Positions 9,199 through 18,420 of a DNA stretch of 64,000 bases are shown here, piece after piece (positions within the stretch are counted from its first letter, which is position 1; the number at the start of each line of letters is the position of its first letter). Below the pieces are notes generated by a model. It had not been told where the DNA came from, ran no database searches, and saw only the letters and a program-made list of their open reading frames with translations. Made by a program: the position numbers and the translations under genes. The stretch is taken from contig NZ_ASWB01000001.1 in the NCBI RefSeq assembly GCF_000407445.1, forward strand, positions 992,001-1,056,000. Direction: 5' to 3'. This DNA is from Enterococcus moraviensis ATCC BAA-383 (GTDB taxonomy: Bacteria; Bacillota; Bacilli; Lactobacillales; Enterococcaceae).

Positions 9199-10631
9199 TG
9201 CTCTTCTCCTAAATATTCATCATCTGACATCATCACTTCTTTTGGCACACCAAATAGATACGTCAATACAAACGACAAGATAAAGATACAAATGCCAACC
9301 ACAATATAGGTCACTAATTGATAAGAGCTATAAATATACATCAATGGTGACAAAATGACCGCTAACCCGTATGAATTCGCTTGCACATTTAACAACGATA
9401 AAACAGCGCCGCCTAATGCAGAACAACCTAACATAATGCCAAGCGGTTTCATCCCATAACGAATCGTGATCCCAAATAGCGCTGGTTCACTTACACCTAA
9501 AAGTTGTGTCACACCTGCACTCGTTCCAATCACTTTTACATTTTTATCTTTGGCCTTCACACTCACAGCAAAACTCACAGCTGCATTGGCAAAGCCGTAC
9601 ATTGCACAAAGTGTGATCAATGGATTAAAGCCAGTTGTTGCCAATAAACTTGTTTCGATCATAATAAACAGATGATGCATCCCTGTCATAACTGCTAGAG
9701 GATATAAGAAGCCAATCAATAATCCACCAATCCCAAATGGCAATTTGATCAAACCAGTAATCAGGTAAACCAAACCATTTTCAACAAAGTGTAAAATTGG
9801 CCCTAAAACCAATAAACCCGTCAGCAACATCACCAAAATAACCACAAAAGGCGTAAACATCAAGTCTAAGGAATTCGGCATTTTTCGACGTAACACTTTT
9901 TCCAATTTCGCCCCTAGTAACCCAATGACTAAAGCGGTTAAGACACTTCCTTGATAACCCACAATCGGAATAAACCCAAAAGCCATCAACGGTTCAACCC
10001 CACTATTGATGTCTGCCACAGAATAAGCATTCGGCAACATTGGCGATACCAACATCAGCCCAATCACAAACCCAATGATCGGTGTACCACCAAACTTCTT
10101 AAACGCGGACCAACAGATCAACGCAGGTAAAAAAGCAAAAACAGTATCTGTTAACACACTTAGCAAAACTAAAGCAAATTCAGGAATTTTATCTGTTGAT
10201 GTTCCAAAAAAAGCTAAAACACTTTCATTTAAAAAGACGCCTTTCAACCCTAAAAACAACCCCGTTGCCACGATTCCTGGAATAATCGGTACAAAAATAT
10301 CAGAAAGCGTACGAATCGCGTGTTTGATTGGATTACTTGGCTTTTTCATTTCTTCTAAAGAGGTTTCTTTTTCCAATAAATCATGATTGTTTTGAACCAG
10401 CGAATCATAAACTTTATTCACGATGCCAGTACCTAAAATAATTTGGTATTGTCCAGCGTTAAAGAATACTCCTTTTACTTGATCGATTTTTTCGATTTTT
10501 TTATCATCGATCAATTCTCGGTCTTTTACTTCCAGGCGCAAACGTGTCGCACAATGGGTGATCCCTGTAATATTTTCTTCCCCGACAACATCGATGATCT
10601 CTTCTCCGATTTGTTTGTAATCAATTGCCAT
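9195..10631 (-). CDS. PTS sucrose-type transporter, EIIBC
   Basis: 478 residues. The N-terminal EIIB domain has the phosphorylated Cys in HCATRLR; EIIC follows with about ten membrane segments including PIIGFVIGLMLVSPMLP and SEPALFGI. No EIIA domain is present, so phosphate must come from an EIIA encoded elsewhere, as for many sucrose and trehalose transporters. Together with the GH32 gene the likely substrate is sucrose; a related glucosyl-fructose is possible given the GH13 gene. GAGGTGAG precedes the ATG, and the start overlaps the GH13 stop by 11 bases. Confidence 0.85.
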   Translation of the reverse strand: MAIDYKQIGEEIIDVVGEENITGITHCATRLRLEVKDRELIDDKKIEKIDQVKGVFFNAGQYQIILGTGIVNKVYDSLVQNNHDLLEKETSLEEMKKPSNPIKHAIRTLSDIFVPIIPGIVATGLFLGLKGVFLNESVLAFFGTSTDKIPEFALVLLSVLTDTVFAFLPALICWSAFKKFGGTPIIGFVIGLMLVSPMLPNAYSVADINSGVEPLMAFGFIPIVGYQGSVLTALVIGLLGAKLEKVLRRKMPNSLDLMFTPFVVILVMLLTGLLVLGPILHFVENGLVYLITGLIKLPFGIGGLLIGFLYPLAVMTGMHHLFIMIETSLLATTGFNPLITLCAMYGFANAAVSFAVSVKAKDKNVKVIGTSAGVTQLLGVSEPALFGITIRYGMKPLGIMLGCSALGGAVLSLLNVQANSYGLAVILSPLMYIYSSYQLVTYIVVGICIFILSFVLTYLFGVPKEVMMSDDEYLGEEQ

Positions 10632-12312
10632 TTCTACTCACCTCATTTATTTTTTTAAGTAAAACACTTTGATAAGGATGGAGCTTTAATTCATTTCCCT
10701 CAACTGCTAAATCATCATGGGAATTTAAAAGTAAATCAAACACTCCTTTTTCTAAAGGAATTAGTTCCTCCGTATCACTTAAATTAGTATATGAATATAC
10801 TTCAGTTTCCTTAAATACACGTTTATATGCAACAATATTATCTGGCACATTCTCTAAGAAAACAATTGTCCCCTTTGTTAAAATATCACTTACTATTCCT
10901 TGTTGTCTAAGTTCGATCATTTTTTTGTAATGTGCTAATACTTGGTTCTGCTGTGCATTTCGACTTGGATATTCTTCGGTCATCGCAAGCCATGGCGTGG
11001 TCGTTGAAAATCCTCCGTATTGACTATCATTCCAAGGAAATGGCGTACGTGTGTTATCTCGGCTTCGCTGATTAACAAAGCTCATCGCTTCTTCTGGTGA
11101 AAATCCTTCTTGAATCGAACGATAATAATTATCGATACTTGAGATATCATTAAATTGATCGATCGTTTTACGTTTTGCATTTTGCATTCCAAGCTCTTGG
11201 GCTTGATAAATAAATGGCGTTCCTCGTAAAAAGAAATAGAGCATACCTAACGCTTTAGCAGCTTCATCCGTTTGGTACTTAGGTTTGATAAATTTAGAAA
11301 GAGCACGCGGTTGATCGTGGTTTTCAATGAAATTAGCGCCCCAACCATTGGCTTGTAAGACTTCTTGGGATCGTTTCAATTTCTCTTTAAATTCCTTCGT
11401 TGTCCAATTCGTCCGTTTAAACCAATCAGAACCAGATTCCACATCAATATCTGAATAATTAAAATCAAAGATCATCGAAAAATAGCCATCATCTCCAATA
11501 AAATCTCCATATTCCTCATAAGGAACGCCTGGCGCTTCCCCAACTGTGACACAATTGTATTTCTCAAAGGTTTCTCTTTTCAGTTCATTCAAAAATACTT
11601 CAATCCCTGGCCGATTCCGGGTTTTACTTTTACAAGAAGCTAAACCATCTACCCCATCAGCTGGTAAACTGGCAAAATCTTGATCCTTCTTGATAAACGT
11701 AATCGAATCAATCCGAAAACCTGCAATTCCTTTTTCTAACCATCTATTGATCATTCCATATAATTCTTGGCGTAAGACTGGATTTTCCCAATTTAAATCG
11801 GGCTGTTTTTTATCAAAGGCATGGAAATAATAGACCTCTTCATCTGGTAACTTTTCCCAAACTGAACCACCAAAAATCGAACGCCAGTTATTTGGTTCTG
11901 TTTTTCCTTTTTTAAAAATGTAATAGTCACGATACGGACTTTCTTTGTCTTTTAATGCTGCTTGGAACCACGGATGTTCATCTGATGTATGATTGATAAC
12001 TAAATCTAAAATCACTTTGATTCCCAGTTCATTCGCTTCTTCTAACAATTGATCAAAGTCAGCCATAGTACCAAATTCAGGATTGATTCCCTCAAAATCA
12101 GAGATATCATAACCATTATCCACCATTGGTGACGTAAATATCGGACAGATCCAAATCATGGTAATCCCTAATTCTTTCAAATAAGGCAACTTCTCTCGAA
12201 TCCCTTGAATATCTCCTATTCCATCATTATTTGAATCCTTAAAGCTTTTGGGATAAATCTGATAAATCACTTCTTTTTCCCACCATTTTTTGTCTTTCAT
12301 TTCTATATTCAC
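10621..12312 (-). CDS. GH13 alpha-glucosidase (oligo-1,6-glucosidase/dextran glucosidase-like)
   Basis: 563 residues. GH13 motifs in order: DLVINHTSDEHPWF, GFRIDSITF with the nucleophile Asp, TVGEAPG with the acid/base Glu, and ENHDQPR. The N-terminal WWEKEVIYQIYPKSF and SPYRDYYIF are typical of the oligo-1,6-glucosidase/alpha-glucosidase/trehalose-6-phosphate hydrolase group. It is cytoplasmic and first in the sucrose-type operon, so it may hydrolyse an alpha-glucoside or its phosphate taken up by the same PTS. Exact specificity cannot be fixed by eye. The start lies 26 bases downstream of the operator at 12338. Confidence 0.82.
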   Translation of the reverse strand: MNIEMKDKKWWEKEVIYQIYPKSFKDSNNDGIGDIQGIREKLPYLKELGITMIWICPIFTSPMVDNGYDISDFEGINPEFGTMADFDQLLEEANELGIKVILDLVINHTSDEHPWFQAALKDKESPYRDYYIFKKGKTEPNNWRSIFGGSVWEKLPDEEVYYFHAFDKKQPDLNWENPVLRQELYGMINRWLEKGIAGFRIDSITFIKKDQDFASLPADGVDGLASCKSKTRNRPGIEVFLNELKRETFEKYNCVTVGEAPGVPYEEYGDFIGDDGYFSMIFDFNYSDIDVESGSDWFKRTNWTTKEFKEKLKRSQEVLQANGWGANFIENHDQPRALSKFIKPKYQTDEAAKALGMLYFFLRGTPFIYQAQELGMQNAKRKTIDQFNDISSIDNYYRSIQEGFSPEEAMSFVNQRSRDNTRTPFPWNDSQYGGFSTTTPWLAMTEEYPSRNAQQNQVLAHYKKMIELRQQGIVSDILTKGTIVFLENVPDNIVAYKRVFKETEVYSYTNLSDTEELIPLEKGVFDLLLNSHDDLAVEGNELKLHPYQSVLLKKINEVSRNGN

Positions 12313-12337
12313 TATTTATTCATCCTTTCACCACTTG

Positions 12338-12351
12338 TGGTATCGATATCA
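12338..12351. promoter_or_regulatory. LacI-type operator before the GH13-PTS-GH32 operon
   Basis: TGGTATCGATATCA, a 14-base near-palindrome with a central CG, as LacI/GalR family sites have. The same sequence recurs in reverse at 13389-13402 ahead of the regulator gene. It also resembles a catabolite-responsive (cre) site, so CcpA binding is possible. Confidence 0.7.
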
Positions 12352-12365
12352 TATTTTCGTAAGAA

Positions 12366-12387
12366 TAAATCCACCTAGGTGGATTTA
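12366..12387. repeat. 22-base palindrome over the regulator stop codon
   Basis: A perfect inverted repeat centred on CCTAGG spans the end of the LacI-type regulator gene and its stop. As RNA it gives an 11-base stem with only a weak T-rich tail, so it may attenuate read-through into the GH13 gene or be a protein site. Confidence 0.45.
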
Positions 12388-13373
12388 CGCTCGATTAGCG
12401 TTAAAATAAGCTCTTGTTTATTTACTTTGTAGGTTGTTCCCTCAATCAACGCAACTATTAATTTCGTTGCTTCGATTCCTAATGCTGTTGTTGGCTGATT
12501 AATGGTTGTGAGTGGAACGGCAATAATACTTGTGCTTGGCTGATTATCAAACCCTAATACCGCCAAATCTTCTGGTACACGTAACCCTTGTTGAAGTACT
12601 TCTTGGATAATTCCAATTCCAACCTCGTCACTTCCACTAAAGACAGCATCTGGTCGCTCCTTTTTAGGTAGAGCTAATAGTTCTTTTGCTACTTTTTGAC
12701 CATCTTTCATGTTATGGACTTGTTTAAAAATCCATTTGTTTTTGATGGGTAAATTATGTTCAGCAAGTGCTCGTTCAAACCCCTTCGTTCGACGCTGACC
12801 ATGTCCACCAATGGTTAGATTTCCACCGGTACAATAGGCAATTTTACGATACCCTTTTTGAACCAGATAATTGGTTGCTTCATAACTGATTTCTTCTTGA
12901 TTAGTAGAAATGTTTGGAATGCCTGTTCCTTCTAACCTTTCATTACACAAGGCAATTGGACCATATTTTGAATAGCCTTCAATCACTTTTGAATCGCTTT
13001 CAATAGAAGTCATGATCACCCCTGCAACCACTTGTTGTTTTAAATACTCCAGCATTTTCAGCTCTGCTTTTGGATCATCATACGTTTGCATGATCAATAG
13101 CTGATAGCCATATTCTTTTGCTTGTTTTTCGATTGCATCCACTAAATAAGAAAAAAATGGATTGGTGATTCTTGAAATCAACACACCGATCGTTGTACAT
13201 TTTTTTGAGCGAAGTTGTGTTGCAATCGCACTCGGTGCATAATTTAGTTCATCCATTGCTTGTTGGATTCGTTCTTTTTTATCATCTGAAATATACGGAT
13301 GATCATTCAAAAAACGTGAAACTGTTGAAACAGATAAACCAGCTTTTTTTGCGACATCTTTGATCGTTGCCAT
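12375..13373 (-). CDS. LacI/GalR-family regulator of the sucrose-type operon
   Basis: 332 residues. The N-terminal helix-turn-helix reads MATIKDVAKKAGLSVSTVSR with the hinge helix (ELNYAPSAIA) after it; the rest is a periplasmic-binding-like sugar domain (TIGVLISRITNPFFS, AVLGFDN). The start is the ATG at 13373 with GAGGAG upstream; a longer frame reaches 13433 but is not needed. It lies directly upstream of the operon and has matching operators before both transcription units, so autoregulation and repression by a sugar-responsive ScrR-like protein is the likely arrangement. Confidence 0.88.
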   Translation of the reverse strand: MATIKDVAKKAGLSVSTVSRFLNDHPYISDDKKERIQQAMDELNYAPSAIATQLRSKKCTTIGVLISRITNPFFSYLVDAIEKQAKEYGYQLLIMQTYDDPKAELKMLEYLKQQVVAGVIMTSIESDSKVIEGYSKYGPIALCNERLEGTGIPNISTNQEEISYEATNYLVQKGYRKIAYCTGGNLTIGGHGQRRTKGFERALAEHNLPIKNKWIFKQVHNMKDGQKVAKELLALPKKERPDAVFSGSDEVGIGIIQEVLQQGLRVPEDLAVLGFDNQPSTSIIAVPLTTINQPTTALGIEATKLIVALIEGTTYKVNKQELILTLIERKST

Positions 13374-13388
13374 CTTCTTCTCCTCTTG

Positions 13389-13402
13389 TGATATCGATAC
13401 CA
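13389..13402. promoter_or_regulatory. LacI-type operator before the regulator gene
   Basis: TGATATCGATACCA, the exact reverse complement of the site at 12338-12351, located 16 bases upstream of the regulator start, where binding would block its own expression. Confidence 0.7.
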
Positions 13403-13565
13403 TAAATATAGAGTATCTTTTTATTTTTGTCAATGCTAAAAATGAAAACCTACTGTTTTCGTATGATTGGCTTCTTACTTTTGTACCTTTTCAAATAGCC
13501 CCTTCTGCCAGTCGTCATTTTGATTCCCTCGCTTATTATCTCTTAAAAATAGGTCAAACTCACGC

Positions 13566-13590
13566 AAAAAAGCTTGCATTGTAGCAAGCT
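13566..13590 (-). terminator. Intrinsic terminator after the orphan EIIB gene
   Basis: Seven-base stem AGCTTGC/GCAAGCT with a six-base loop, followed on the minus strand by TTTTTTG. Confidence 0.8.
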
Positions 13591-13626
13591 AAATCAATTT
13601 GCACCTTTGCTTCTATCAGTAGCGTA

Positions 13627-14010
13627 CTATGTTTCTTGCTTAAAATCTAAAATATCTCTTAACGCTTTTTCTCCATTCATATTCCCAAAAGTTTTCATAT
13701 CGATATCCATGCAAGGAATGTCTAAAGGTGATAGAAGTTTTTGTAAACTTGCCGTTTTATACCGAACTTGCGGACAAACCATAACACGATCAACATACGG
13801 TTTAAAGATGGGTTCTACACTCAATTTAGTAATTTCGCCTTCCCCACCATATGCAATCAGCGTAGAATACGTAGCTGATAAATTCTGAAAATCAGCAATT
13901 ACATCATGAAGTTGTCCAAAATAAACTTCCTTAGGATCTGCCGCTTTTGCGATTTTTTGGCAAAACATACTAGATATCATACCACCAGCACAACAAATGT
14001 AAACAAGCAT
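13627..14010 (-). CDS. PTS lactose/cellobiose-type EIIB-like protein (orphan)
   Basis: 127 residues. The N-terminus MLVYICCAGGMISSMFCQKI carries the C-x-x-G-x-x-S loop of the Lac/Cel EIIB family, and MVCPQVRYK matches its later conserved stretch. EIIB passes phosphate from EIIA to the sugar through a Cys. No EIIA or EIIC is adjacent; only a 62-residue protein of unknown function precedes it. It may serve a distant permease or have a regulatory job. Confidence 0.72.
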   Translation of the reverse strand: MLVYICCAGGMISSMFCQKIAKAADPKEVYFGQLHDVIADFQNLSATYSTLIAYGGEGEITKLSVEPIFKPYVDRVMVCPQVRYKTASLQKLLSPLDIPCMDIDMKTFGNMNGEKALRDILDFKQET

Positions 14011-14040
14011 CGTCTTCCTCCCTATAACAATAATGAACGC

Positions 14041-14229
14041 TTATTTTTTGCTTTCTTTAAATTCTTGTTCTGCTTGATTTAACAACGGACGGACATATTC
14101 TTCAACTTTTGACTCTACATTCATACGCATCATAAACTGACTAGGTGTTTCGATAAATCCATTTTTAAGACTGTCTTTGTATTCCGTAACTAAAAATTGA
14201 CTTGTTTCTTTTATTTCTTTCTTATCCAT
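14041..14229 (-). CDS. Small protein of unknown function beside the orphan EIIB
   Basis: 62 residues, soluble and helical, rich in Lys and Glu, with no membrane segment or known motif that I recognise. It is 30 bases upstream of the EIIB-like gene on the same strand and probably co-transcribed. Confidence 0.55.
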   Translation of the reverse strand: MDKKEIKETSQFLVTEYKDSLKNGFIETPSQFMMRMNVESKVEEYVRPLLNQAEQEFKESKK

Positions 14230-14310
14230 TGTTATTCCTACTTTCTATTCATCATTATCGTTTAAATTCATTATACTCGTTTTTTGAGAAGAAAAGAACA
14301 ATAAATCCCG

Positions 14311-14362
14311 ACAAAAAAACTGTATAAGCAGCCGCCTTTCGCACAGCCCCTTACACAGTTTA
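14311..14362 (-). terminator. Intrinsic terminator after the ABC permease
   Basis: Arms AAACTGTGTAAG and CTTATACAGTTT on the minus strand enclose a GC-rich inner hairpin and run into a T-tract. It begins three bases after the permease stop. Confidence 0.8.
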
Positions 14363-14364
14363 TT

Positions 14365-15045
14365 TTACGATCTCACTTCCGATTTGCCTTTATAACGATT
14401 GATATAATGTCTTTCCAACCAGCTTTGCCCCCAACCAATCGCTACACATAAGAGCCAATACATCACTGCCACTAAAATATACATTGTCATATAATCAAAG
14501 GTTCTTCCACCCACGATTTTGGCTTTTTGGAAAATATCTGGAATCGTGATCATGGCAGCTAAAGATGTGCCTTTTAACAAATCCATTGCCACATTCCCCA
14601 AAGCTGGAATCGAAATCCGAAAAGCTTGCGGCAAGATAATTTTGCGCATCACTTTTCCAAACGGCAACCCTAACGCATATGCCGCATCCCACTGCCCTGC
14701 TTCAACTCCAGCAATCGAGCCACGATAAATTTCAGCAATAAACGCACTGCTCGTCAAACTAAAACAAATACAAGCCGCCGTTAGTGCGCTTAACTGATAG
14801 GGAAGTCCAAAGTACAGTAGAAATAACAAAACCAACCCTGGAACGCCACGTAAAAACGAAAGGTAAAATCGAATAAAACCTTTGATCACTTTTGAAGGCA
14901 ACATTCCTAAAACCGTCAACATAATACCAAGAACATTCCCCATCAAAAACGTCACGACACTGATGCCAATTGTATAGGGTAAACCAGTCAGCAGAAAGGG
15001 AATCGAATCGATCATTAACTGAAAATCAATTTTTGGTATATACAT
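14365..15045 (-). CDS. Amino-acid ABC transporter permease (HisM/GlnP type)
   Basis: 226 residues with about five membrane segments and the EAA loop for ATPase contact, seen as GQWDAAYALGLPFGKVMRKIILPQA. FIRFYLSFLRGVPGLV is the family's N-terminal signature. It starts at the base next to the binding-protein stop. No ATPase gene lies in the cluster, so an ATPase from another locus must be used. Confidence 0.88.
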   Translation of the reverse strand: MYIPKIDFQLMIDSIPFLLTGLPYTIGISVVTFLMGNVLGIMLTVLGMLPSKVIKGFIRFYLSFLRGVPGLVLLFLLYFGLPYQLSALTAACICFSLTSSAFIAEIYRGSIAGVEAGQWDAAYALGLPFGKVMRKIILPQAFRISIPALGNVAMDLLKGTSLAAMITIPDIFQKAKIVGGRTFDYMTMYILVAVMYWLLCVAIGWGQSWLERHYINRYKGKSEVRS

Positions 15046-15891
15046 CTATTCAGCTGAAACACTTTCTGTCACTTTTTCTTTCGGCTCCACTGAAACATCT
15101 GTTTGGAAATACGTTTCAGAGATTTTTTTCATGGTTCCGTCATCTGCCATTGCTTTTAATGTCTCATTAATTTTTTTACTTAATGCAACACTATCTTTTT
15201 TCATTAAAAAGCCAGTAAAATTCGCATTGAAATACACATCTTCTAAGATTTTCACTGGAATATCAGGCAACGCACCTACGGACATTTTTTGTAAATAATA
15301 ATCGTTTAAAATAACATCTGTCCGACCATTCGCTACATCTGTCAGATATTGATCATTTGTTGCGTTATCATAGGTAACTAATTTTGCACCGTATTTTTCT
15401 GCGATTTTCATATAGCTGGTATTGGGTTCGCCAGCTGCTTTTTTTCCTTTTAAATCCTCAAGAGACGCAATCCCAGAATCATCACTTTTTCGAACGATCA
15501 TGCTGTCAAATGAATACTTGATTGGAGAAGATAAGATGAATTTTTTGCCTCTATCCCCTGATAACCCAAAATCATTCGCTGCTAAATCCGATTCACCTTT
15601 ATCCACTGACGTGATTTGGCCATCTACATTGTATTCTTTAAATTCAACATCAACATCCAGCCGTTTGGCAACCTCTGTGATGACATCCACATCATAACCC
15701 GTTAATTTGTTTTCATCATTATAATAAGAAGATGGGAATAGCGTTCCTGATGTAGCAACTGTTAACTTCTTCGCATCCTCGACTTTTTGCCAGCTGTTAT
15801 CTTTTTCAGCGGTCTGCTCTTTCGTACCACCACACGCAACGAGAACTAAACTTAATACAGCAATACTGAAACTAGCGAATACTTTCTTCAT
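15046..15891 (-). CDS. Amino-acid ABC transporter substrate-binding lipoprotein
   Basis: 281 residues. Signal peptide with lipobox LVACGG (lipidated Cys20), then the family-3 solute-binding fold: LTVATSGTLFPSSYYNDENKLTGYDVDVITEVAKR at the mature N-terminus and GKKAAGEPNTSY in the second lobe. It captures an amino acid or derivative at the cell surface. Nine bases separate it from the amidase. The amidase neighbour suggests the ligand carries or yields an amide. Confidence 0.88.
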   Translation of the reverse strand: MKKVFASFSIAVLSLVLVACGGTKEQTAEKDNSWQKVEDAKKLTVATSGTLFPSSYYNDENKLTGYDVDVITEVAKRLDVDVEFKEYNVDGQITSVDKGESDLAANDFGLSGDRGKKFILSSPIKYSFDSMIVRKSDDSGIASLEDLKGKKAAGEPNTSYMKIAEKYGAKLVTYDNATNDQYLTDVANGRTDVILNDYYLQKMSVGALPDIPVKILEDVYFNANFTGFLMKKDSVALSKKINETLKAMADDGTMKKISETYFQTDVSVEPKEKVTESVSAE

Positions 15892-15900
15892 TTGAACCTC

Positions 15901-17367
15901 CTATGATTCACGATAATATTTTGGTAATAAGAATTTCTGCTCTTGCTCAAACAACTCTCCTACTTGAAATAATACATCTTCTCGACCTTTGGATGCCATA
16001 AATTGAATGCCTAGCGGTAAACCTGATGCTGTTACATGAGTAGGTAAACTAATTGCAGGTTGTCCCGTTAAATTAGCAAGCTGAGTAAAAGGCGTAATCG
16101 TCAGACTTTTTTCAAACATATCATAGATTAAGTCTTTTAACTGTAAAATAGACAATGTTTCTGCTTGAGCCAAGTCTTTACGAATCTGATCACTCTGTAA
16201 TTCTGAATCGATTTTAGGTGCGATATCCGCTGTAGTCGGCGTTAATACTACATCGTATTCCTCGAATAATTGCTCCATCTTATATGCCACTTGATCCCAC
16301 AGTTGAAGTGATCTTGTATACTGACTTGCTGGCAGCTGTCTTCCATATTGGTAGATACCCCAAGTCATTAATTCCATATCATTCTTGGTAAGCGGCCGCC
16401 TAATTGCCTCTTGAATCCCTTCAAACATCGCAGCTGTTTCTGCACCATTCATCAGATAATAGCTATCGATCAATTGACGACTATTCACTGGATACGGGAT
16501 CTCCGTTACTTCATGTCCTTGTTGCTCTAAAAATGTTGCTGCATTGTGGGTTGCTTTTATTGCCTCCGCTGAAACCGGTTTTCCAACAGGCGATTCCGTT
16601 AAAAAAGCGATTTTCAAAACTGGTTTCCTTGCTGCTGTTTGATGTTCCCATTCCGCTTTTGGTGCTTGATAAGGTGCTGCTTTTTCGGTTCCGCGTAAAT
16701 GATAAAATAACACTTCGGTATCTCTCATTGAAACGGTTAACGCAAAATCAATTGAGGCTCCTTGCCAACCACGCCAGCCATCAGGCCCAACTGGCATACT
16801 GCCACGCGTAGGCTTCAGTCCAATCAGTCCACTAAAAGAAGCAGGAATTCGAATCGAACCGCCGCCATCACTTGCTCCAGCAATTGGAAACAAGCCACTA
16901 GCAACAGCTGCCGCCGCGCCACCACTAGAACCGCCTGGTGAATAATCAAGATTCCATGGATTTCTCGCTGGTCCGTAAATCGTCGGATCAGAAATATTTT
17001 TGAAGCCGAACTCTGGTGCATTAGTCTTCCCTAATGGAATCAAGCCTAATCGTTCTAACCCTTTCACAAAATTATCCGTAGAAGTGGCACGGTTTTCTGT
17101 AAACAAACGAGAACCAGAAGTTGATTTCATTCCTGCTTTGTCTTGCCCTAACATTTTTAACGGAATTGGCAAGCCAAAAAAAGGACCAGTTTCTGCTCCT
17201 CTAGCTTCGTATTGTTTTTTTGCTGATTCTGCATCCCAATCGACAAATGCATTGAGTTTAGGATTTAACATTTTTACTTGCTGCGCTCGTTCATCGATCC
17301 ATTCTGCCACGCTTAGCTTTTTGTCTCTAAATTGTGTTGCGTAGTATAAGCCGTCTTTCATGATCAT
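15901..17367 (-). CDS. Amidase-signature family amidohydrolase
   Basis: 488 residues. The amidase signature is clear: the catalytic Lys in PLKML, the cis-Ser in PGGSSGGAAAAVASG and the nucleophilic Ser in GASDGGGSIRIPASFSGLIGLKPTRG. The fold is that of amidases rather than GatA, since no GatB/C genes are near. First gene of the operon with the binding protein and permease, so it may act on the imported compound, although no signal peptide is present and the substrate is unknown. Confidence 0.88.
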   Translation of the reverse strand: MIMKDGLYYATQFRDKKLSVAEWIDERAQQVKMLNPKLNAFVDWDAESAKKQYEARGAETGPFFGLPIPLKMLGQDKAGMKSTSGSRLFTENRATSTDNFVKGLERLGLIPLGKTNAPEFGFKNISDPTIYGPARNPWNLDYSPGGSSGGAAAAVASGLFPIAGASDGGGSIRIPASFSGLIGLKPTRGSMPVGPDGWRGWQGASIDFALTVSMRDTEVLFYHLRGTEKAAPYQAPKAEWEHQTAARKPVLKIAFLTESPVGKPVSAEAIKATHNAATFLEQQGHEVTEIPYPVNSRQLIDSYYLMNGAETAAMFEGIQEAIRRPLTKNDMELMTWGIYQYGRQLPASQYTRSLQLWDQVAYKMEQLFEEYDVVLTPTTADIAPKIDSELQSDQIRKDLAQAETLSILQLKDLIYDMFEKSLTITPFTQLANLTGQPAISLPTHVTASGLPLGIQFMASKGREDVLFQVGELFEQEQKFLLPKYYRES

Positions 17368-17465
17368 CCCCCTTACAATCCTGATGGTTTTATTATACAG
17401 GTTGTTGGGGAATTTTTAGGGTTATTTTGCTTGAGAGAATGTCATTCTCGGAGGTGGAAAGATTA

Positions 17466-17978
17466 TTATAGTTCCATCTTCATAATCAAATCCGTCTGCT
17501 CATCCTCTCCCATATAAAAAGAGTGCTCGCCTACTTGAGTAAATCCCATCTTATGATAAAATTTCATCGCTGAAAAATTACGCTCCCAAACACCTAACCA
17601 AATAGCGGTCTTGTTTAACGCTTTCGCTCGCTCTATCGCTTTATTGTAAAGCATTTTGCCAAGTCCTAGCCTTTTAAAACCTGAATCGATATAAATTCGT
17701 TCAATTTCTAACGTATCTTCCTCAATGGTTTCAGTCTGGGCATCATTTACATTGAGTTTTAAATATCCTGCTAGTAGATCATCTGAATAAATAAAATAGA
17801 ACTCTGACTGTTTATTTTGAAGCTCACTCGTTAATTTTTCTTCTGTATACGCTTGGTCAAGATACTCTTTTAAATCTTCTGGCGTATTGTCTTTCGCAAA
17901 AGTATCTGTGAAGGTTTTAATACTTAATGCTTTCAACTCTGCTAGTTCATTTAGCGTTATTGGTTTGATTTCTATCAT
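17466..17978 (-). CDS. GNAT-family N-acetyltransferase
   Basis: 170 residues. Motif A reads IERIYIDSGFKRLGLGKMLYNKAIERA, followed by AIWLGVWERNFSAMKFYHKMGF, the usual V-W-E-x-N pattern of the spermidine/PaiA-like branch. Likely transfers acetyl to a small amine. Preceded by AAGAAGGG; monocistronic. Confidence 0.85.
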   Translation of the reverse strand: MIEIKPITLNELAELKALSIKTFTDTFAKDNTPEDLKEYLDQAYTEEKLTSELQNKQSEFYFIYSDDLLAGYLKLNVNDAQTETIEEDTLEIERIYIDSGFKRLGLGKMLYNKAIERAKALNKTAIWLGVWERNFSAMKFYHKMGFTQVGEHSFYMGEDEQTDLIMKMEL

Positions 17979-18072
17979 TCTTTTTCCCTTCTTTCCACTC
18001 TTCTTTTAGAACAAAGACAAAATAAATCAGCTGATCGTTAGTTTTACCGTTAGAACTATTACAAATCCATCT

Positions 18073-18324
18073 TTACTGATCACTTATTTTCATATATTCC
18101 GTTCCATAAGAATCTCTCGATAAAAAACCATAGTCTACTAAATATCTTCTTAATAGCGCATAATCATGATAAAAATCTTTCAGAATATAATTCACTTCTT
18201 TTTCCGAATAAATAACCTCTTCTTCAAATTTAGCAATAATCACATGAAATATTTCCATTTTAAATTTATTTTTTTTAGGAATTACTTTTAACATACCATC
18301 TTCTCCAAAAAACCTATTTTCCAA
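18073..18324 (-). CDS. DUF2087-domain protein
   Basis: 83 residues. The segment YSEKEVNYILKDFYHDYALLRRYLVDYGFLSRDSYG matches the DUF2087 pattern, which is often the C-terminal part of transcriptional regulators; here it stands alone. TTG at 18324 is preceded by GAGGTGAGG, favouring that start. Role unknown; possibly a stand-alone nucleic-acid-binding or regulatory domain. Confidence 0.7.
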   Translation of the reverse strand: MENRFFGEDGMLKVIPKKNKFKMEIFHVIIAKFEEEVIYSEKEVNYILKDFYHDYALLRRYLVDYGFLSRDSYGTEYMKISDQ

Positions 18325-18420
18325 TTTACCTCACCTCATCCTTTTCTACAAGCAATAACATCACAGTAAGCTCTTCAATAGTGGTAGGCGCCTCACACAT
18401 TTCCCATTGACAAGTAGGAC

